Positions 5,848 to 9,147 of a stretch of 9,147 nt of DNA are shown in pieces; within the stretch, counting starts at the first letter, position 1; each line of letters opens with the position of its first letter. The notes beneath the pieces are model-generated. The model saw nothing but the letters and a program-made list of their open reading frames with translations, did no database searches and had not been told where the DNA came from. A program made the translations under genes and the position numbers. The stretch comes from Micropepsaceae bacterium (GTDB lineage Bacteria; Pseudomonadota; Alphaproteobacteria; Micropepsales; Micropepsaceae): assembly GCA_025450355.1 (NCBI GenBank), contig JANWHR010000132.1, positions 1-9,147 of the forward strand, in the 5' to 3' direction.

Positions 5848-5872
5848 GGAACCAATTGGGGCCAGCAGCGTC
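5848..5872 (+). promoter_or_regulatory. Possible ECF-type promoter of the efflux operon
   Basis: GGAACC begins at 5848, and a 16-base gap after GGAAC leads to CGTC at 5869-5872, a layout shared by many ECF sigma factor promoters. It starts 14 bases beyond the palindrome and would give a leader of about 145 bases before ATG 6024. No convincing sigma-70 promoter was found in 5773-6023. The match is short, so confidence is low. Confidence 0.25.
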
Positions 5873-6011
5873 TTCTCAGGTCAGGCGTCCGGCGCGGTTG
5901 TGCGGATCGCGCCTGCGCACGCAAACGAGTGCGTGTTAAATTGTCCGTACCAATGGTATTTCTGGCACATCTCCGCAATCGCGGATGGCGATCGCCGAAA
6001 CGGCAATCGCG

Positions 6012-6018
6012 AAGAGGG
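6012..6018 (+). promoter_or_regulatory. Ribosome binding site AAGAGGG deciding the adaptor start
   Basis: AAGAGGG lies 5 bases before ATG 6024. The alternatives ATG 5985 and ATG 6033 have no purine-rich site in position, so 6024 is preferred. Confidence 0.55.
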
Positions 6019-6023
6019 GCCGA

Positions 6024-7187
6024 ATGAACCGAATGGACCGAATTCCGGGAGAACCGGAACCCTCGCCTGGCCCCGGCGTGTATGGTGAAAGCCAAAGGCC
6101 GGCGGAACTTCCGTCCGGGCCGGCGAGCCCACCCGGAACCGCGCCCGTGGCGCCCCGCCGCAACCGTTTCCGGCGGCCCCTCATCCTCGCCATCGGCCTG
6201 ATCATCCTGATTGGCGCTGTCATCCTCGGCTATTCCTGGTGGGAAAACGCCAGCCATTTCGAATCCACCGACGATGCCTTCATCGATACGCACATCGTGC
6301 GCATCGCGCCGCAGATCGCCGGCCGGATCGTGCGCGTCGATGTGAATGACAACCAGTTGGTTCAGCCTGGTCAGTTGCTGGTGGAAATCGACGCCGGAAA
6401 CGCGCAAACGCAGTTGCAGCAGGCCATGGCGCAGCAGAGCCAGGCCGAAGCGCAGCTTCAGCAGGCCCGAGCACAGACCAGAGTGGCACAGGATACTTAT
6501 GAACAGTCTTTGGCCAATGCAGCCGCGCTGGGCGCGCAAGCGCAGAACGCCACGACAGAAGCCAATCGCTATCGCGAGTTGCAGCGTATAAATCCTCAGG
6601 CTGTCGCACAGCAGCAGCTCGATCAGGCTGATACGCAGGCGCGCAACCTCGCCAATCAACGTGATGCCGCGCAGCGGCAGGCGCAGGCGCAGGCGAACCA
6701 GCGAACGGCCGCTGCCGCACAGGTACAGGCCGCTGAGGCCACGGTGAACAATCTCAAAGCGCTCGTCGCACAGGCGCACATATCCGTCGGATACGAACGG
6801 ATCGTCGCTCCCGTTGCCGGACACATCGCCCAGCGTTCGGCCGCGGCCGGAAATTACGTCAGCGTTGGTCAGCAGATGATGGCGATCGTACCCCTCCAGA
6901 TGTGGGTAACAGCCAATTTCAAGGAAACTCAGCTCGCCTATATGCGGCCGGGTCAGCCCGTCGCCATTCATGTGGACGCCTGTCCGAATTCGGATGTCCG
7001 CGGCCACGTGGACTCCATCCAACGGGGCGCCGGCCAGGCGTTTGGCATCCTGCCGCCCGAAAACGCCACCGGAAATTTCGTCAAGGTTGTTCAGCGCGTG
7101 CCGGTGAAAATCGATCTCGATACCGTCCCGCGCGACTGCCCATTGGGTCCGGGAATGTCCGCCGAACCAACCGTCCGGGTCCGTTGA
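6024..7187 (+). CDS. emrA: HlyD/EmrA-family membrane fusion (adaptor) protein of an efflux pump, 387 aa
   Basis: The protein bridges the inner-membrane transporter to the outer-membrane channel. Numbering from ATG 6024: a proline-rich cytoplasmic tail (8-50), one membrane anchor at about 52-72 (PLILAIGLIILIGAVILGY), the first half of the lipoyl-like domain (about 86-124, HIVRIAPQIAGRIVRVDV), a long Ala/Gln-rich alpha-helical hairpin (about 125-250), the second lipoyl half (YERIVAPVAGHIAQRS, from 257) and a beta-barrel region. ATGNFVKVVQRVPVKI near 348-363 is characteristic of EmrA-type adaptors. It stops directly against the GTG of the transporter gene, so the two are likely translationally coupled. 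The symbol is a family-level name; the drug specificity is unknown. An ATG at 5985 is an alternative start. Confidence 0.93.
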   Translation: MNRMDRIPGEPEPSPGPGVYGESQRPAELPSGPASPPGTAPVAPRRNRFRRPLILAIGLIILIGAVILGYSWWENASHFESTDDAFIDTHIVRIAPQIAGRIVRVDVNDNQLVQPGQLLVEIDAGNAQTQLQQAMAQQSQAEAQLQQARAQTRVAQDTYEQSLANAAALGAQAQNATTEANRYRELQRINPQAVAQQQLDQADTQARNLANQRDAAQRQAQAQANQRTAAAAQVQAAEATVNNLKALVAQAHISVGYERIVAPVAGHIAQRSAAAGNYVSVGQQMMAIVPLQMWVTANFKETQLAYMRPGQPVAIHVDACPNSDVRGHVDSIQRGAGQAFGILPPENATGNFVKVVQRVPVKIDLDTVPRDCPLGPGMSAEPTVRVR

Positions 7188-8801
7188 GTGGCGGACGCCG
7201 CAGCAGCCAACTCGGGGTGGACACCCGCCCGTTCGGTGGCCGGAGAGCGAAATCCCTGGACGATTGTCGGTGTGATCTCGATCGCAACCTTCATGGTGGT
7301 GCTCGACTCTTCCGTGGCGAATGTTTCGCTGCCGCACATTGCCGGATCGCTGTCGGCATCGCTGGACGAAGCGAGCTGGGTCATCACCAGCTTTCTGGTG
7401 GCGAATGCGGTGATCATTCCGATCAGCGGCTGGCTTGCCGACGTGATGGGGCGCAAGCGCTACTACATGATGTCGGTGGCGCTTTTTACCATCGCATCCT
7501 TTCTCTGCGGGATGGCGCCGAACCTGGGTTTCCTGATTGTTGCCCGCGTGCTGCAGGGCATTGGCGGCGGAGGATTGGCGCCGGTCGAACAATCCATGAT
7601 CGCCGACACTTTTCCGCCGGAAAAGCGCGGCCTTGCCATGGCGGCCTATGGCGTGGTGGTGATCGTGGCGCCAGTCGCCGGACCCACCATCGGCGGATAC
7701 ATCACCGATACGGTGTCGTGGAACTGGATATTTTTCATCAATATTCCCTTCGGGATCACGTCTCTGCTTCTGGTATCAGCCTTTGTCGTCGAATCGGCGG
7801 CGGTCAGGGAACACACGCACGAACTGCATGCGCGTGGTATCCGCTTCGACTATATCGGATTTGCGCTCATCGCGCTGTTCCTTGGATGCCTCGAGGTCAT
7901 GCTGGACAGGGGTGAACGCCTGGACTGGTTTTCCAGTCCAACGATCATTGGCTTTGCCGTCGTTTCGGGATTGGCGCTGGTTGCATTTATCCCGTGGGAA
8001 TTGAATCAGGAAAACCCCGCGGTCGCGCTGCGCCTGTTGTCACGCCGCAATTTCGCAATCACCTGCGTGTTCATGCTTCTGGTCGGCACGATCATTTTCG
8101 GGACGACGCTGTTCATCCCGCAATTCCTGCAGCAGGTGCTGGGCTATACATCGACGCTTGCCGGCGAAGCGCTTTCGGTCGGCGGTCTGGCCACCATTGT
8201 CATGATGCCTCTGGCTGGAGTTCTCACTGGACGTGTGGACGCGCGAATCCTGGTCGGTGTCGCATTCCTGATCCAGGGATTTGCGCTCTGGAACATGACC
8301 ACCCTGAACACCGAAATCACATTCACGAATGCGGCGTTTGCGCGGATGTGGCAATCGATCGGCATACCATTCCTGTTCATTCCGATCAGCACCGTCGCCT
8401 ATGTCGGGTTGAACCCACAATCGTATAATCAGGCTTCGGCCCTGATGAATGTAACGCGGAATCTCGGCGGCGATCTCGGGATCGGCATCGTTCAAACCAT
8501 CATTTCCCAACGCGCGCAGTTTCATCAGGCGCGCTACGTCGAAACACTGAATCCACTGAATCCCAACTACAATCAGGCGGTACATTCGCTTTCACAGGCC
8601 TATGCGGCGCAAGGCTTGCCGCCGGGCCAAACCGAGACCATGGCGACGGCGCAGATTCTTCACCAGGTACAACAGCAGGCCCTGATGCTGTCCTATGTTG
8701 ATATTTTCCACATCATGATGATCATTATTTTCTGTAGCGTGCCGCTGGCTCTGCTGTTGAAGGCGCCAAAGCGCGGCCAGGTGCACGTGGATGTGGGATA
8801 A
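7188..8801 (+). CDS. emrB: DHA2-family (EmrB/QacA) drug:H+ antiporter, 537 aa
   Basis: This is a major facilitator of the 14-helix DHA2 group that exports hydrophobic compounds using the proton gradient. LDSSVANVSLPHI (40-51 region, helix 1) is the DHA2 helix-1 motif. Motif A is GWLADVMGRKR (81-91), the motif C helix VVVIVAPVAGPTIGGYI covers about 156-172, and WNWIFFINIPFGI (178-190) is also typical. The C-terminal soluble loop before the last helix (about 460-505, RAQFHQARYVETLNP) is the periplasmic extension seen in EmrB relatives. Length is normal. It starts with GTG immediately after the adaptor's TGA with no spacer and no strong Shine-Dalgarno; the next in-frame Met (residue 36) lies inside helix 1, so GTG is accepted. 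Its last 11 bases overlap the outer-membrane gene. Confidence 0.95.
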   Translation: MADAAAANSGWTPARSVAGERNPWTIVGVISIATFMVVLDSSVANVSLPHIAGSLSASLDEASWVITSFLVANAVIIPISGWLADVMGRKRYYMMSVALFTIASFLCGMAPNLGFLIVARVLQGIGGGGLAPVEQSMIADTFPPEKRGLAMAAYGVVVIVAPVAGPTIGGYITDTVSWNWIFFINIPFGITSLLLVSAFVVESAAVREHTHELHARGIRFDYIGFALIALFLGCLEVMLDRGERLDWFSSPTIIGFAVVSGLALVAFIPWELNQENPAVALRLLSRRNFAITCVFMLLVGTIIFGTTLFIPQFLQQVLGYTSTLAGEALSVGGLATIVMMPLAGVLTGRVDARILVGVAFLIQGFALWNMTTLNTEITFTNAAFARMWQSIGIPFLFIPISTVAYVGLNPQSYNQASALMNVTRNLGGDLGIGIVQTIISQRAQFHQARYVETLNPLNPNYNQAVHSLSQAYAAQGLPPGQTETMATAQILHQVQQQALMLSYVDIFHIMMIIIFCSVPLALLLKAPKRGQVHVDVG

Positions 8802-9147
8802 AGCCAGGATCATAGTGTTATCCGGTGCGGCAGCGGCCCTCGCGTCCTGCGTGGTCGGCCCCAACTACCAGCCGCCCAAAGCGGATGTTCCCGGCAAATT
8901 CACGAACGCCGCGCCGGCCGAATCCGGATCACCCGCCGATTTGTCCGTGTGGTGGCGCCAGTTCAACGATCCGGTCCTTGACCGTCTGATCGACGAAGCG
9001 CTTGCCGCCAATCTGGACGTCATGAGTGCGGTTTCGCGCATCGCGCAGGCGCGCGAACAGGAGACCATCCAGGGCGCAGCGGGTTTGCCCAGCGCCAATG
9101 CGTTGGGCTCGGCGCTACGACTGCATTCGAATTCCAATCCGTTTGCG
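8791..9147 (+). CDS. NodT/OprM-type outer-membrane efflux lipoprotein, N-terminal 119 residues, cut by window edge
   Basis: ATG 8791 opens a frame that stays open to the last base of the window. The protein starts MWDKARIIVLSGAAAALASC: a short basic start, a hydrophobic stretch and a lipobox ending at Cys20 (LASC), followed by VVGPNYQPPKADVP, the usual mature start of RND/MFS-associated outer-membrane channels (CxVGPxYxPP). SVWWRQFNDPVLDRLIDEALAAN and SAVSRIAQAREQ match the first helices of the TolC-like fold. Full-length relatives are about 460-500 residues, so roughly three quarters is outside. The start overlaps the transporter gene by 11 bases in another frame, indicating coupled translation and a complete three-component pump. 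Confidence 0.93.
   Translation, partial: MWDKARIIVLSGAAAALASCVVGPNYQPPKADVPGKFTNAAPAESGSPADLSVWWRQFNDPVLDRLIDEALAANLDVMSAVSRIAQAREQETIQGAAGLPSANALGSALRLHSNSNPFA

Noticed and set aside
5775..7592. 605-codon open frame on the minus strand across the adaptor and transporter genes
   Set aside because: It is antisense to two well-conserved genes, its translation is rich in His/Arg/Gly with no domain pattern, and long antisense frames are common in GC-rich DNA.

Overview
The window is GC-rich, tightly packed DNA of alphaproteobacterial character. The best guess is Hyphomicrobiales, near Bradyrhizobiaceae. This rests on the hybrid histidine kinase type, the small helical proteins, the MPSR-type ribbon-helix-helix regulator and GGAAC-type promoter-like sites, all judged by memory of families and not by a search. 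No RNA genes, CRISPR arrays, insertion sequences, integrases or attachment sites were seen, and no intergenic gap exceeds about 250 bases. Nothing here is clearly an undescribed system; the window looks like a chromosomal accessory neighbourhood.

Layout. (1) 1-697, minus strand: a ribbon-helix-helix regulator followed by a VOC/glyoxalase-fold protein cut by the left edge. (2) 978-1166, plus: a 62-residue helical protein of unknown function. (3) 1217-3164, minus: a second small helical protein and a soluble PAS-HisKA-HATPase-REC hybrid histidine kinase. (4) 3319-3693, plus and divergent from the kinase side: a stand-alone CheY-like receiver, with a GGAAC-N17-GGTT site that could be an alphaproteobacterial general-stress (EcfG-type) promoter. 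(5) 3793-4152, plus: a small membrane protein of unknown function, ending tail-to-tail with the next gene. (6) 4165-5772, minus: a GH13 alpha-glucosidase with an intact catalytic triad. (7) 6024-9147, plus: a tripartite drug-efflux operon made of a HlyD/EmrA adaptor, a DHA2 (EmrB/QacA) transporter and a NodT-type outer-membrane lipoprotein cut by the right edge. The three genes abut or overlap.

How the genes may work together. The kinase and the lone receiver probably belong to one signalling circuit; neither carries a DNA-binding output, so the final effector lies elsewhere. The efflux genes form one exporter spanning both membranes. The control region between the alpha-glucosidase and the efflux operon (5773-6023) holds a 26-bp palindrome paired at 12 of 13 positions, the strongest unexplained signal in the window. 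It sits 35 bases from the alpha-glucosidase start and 190 bases from the adaptor start, and no regulator gene lies next to it within the window.
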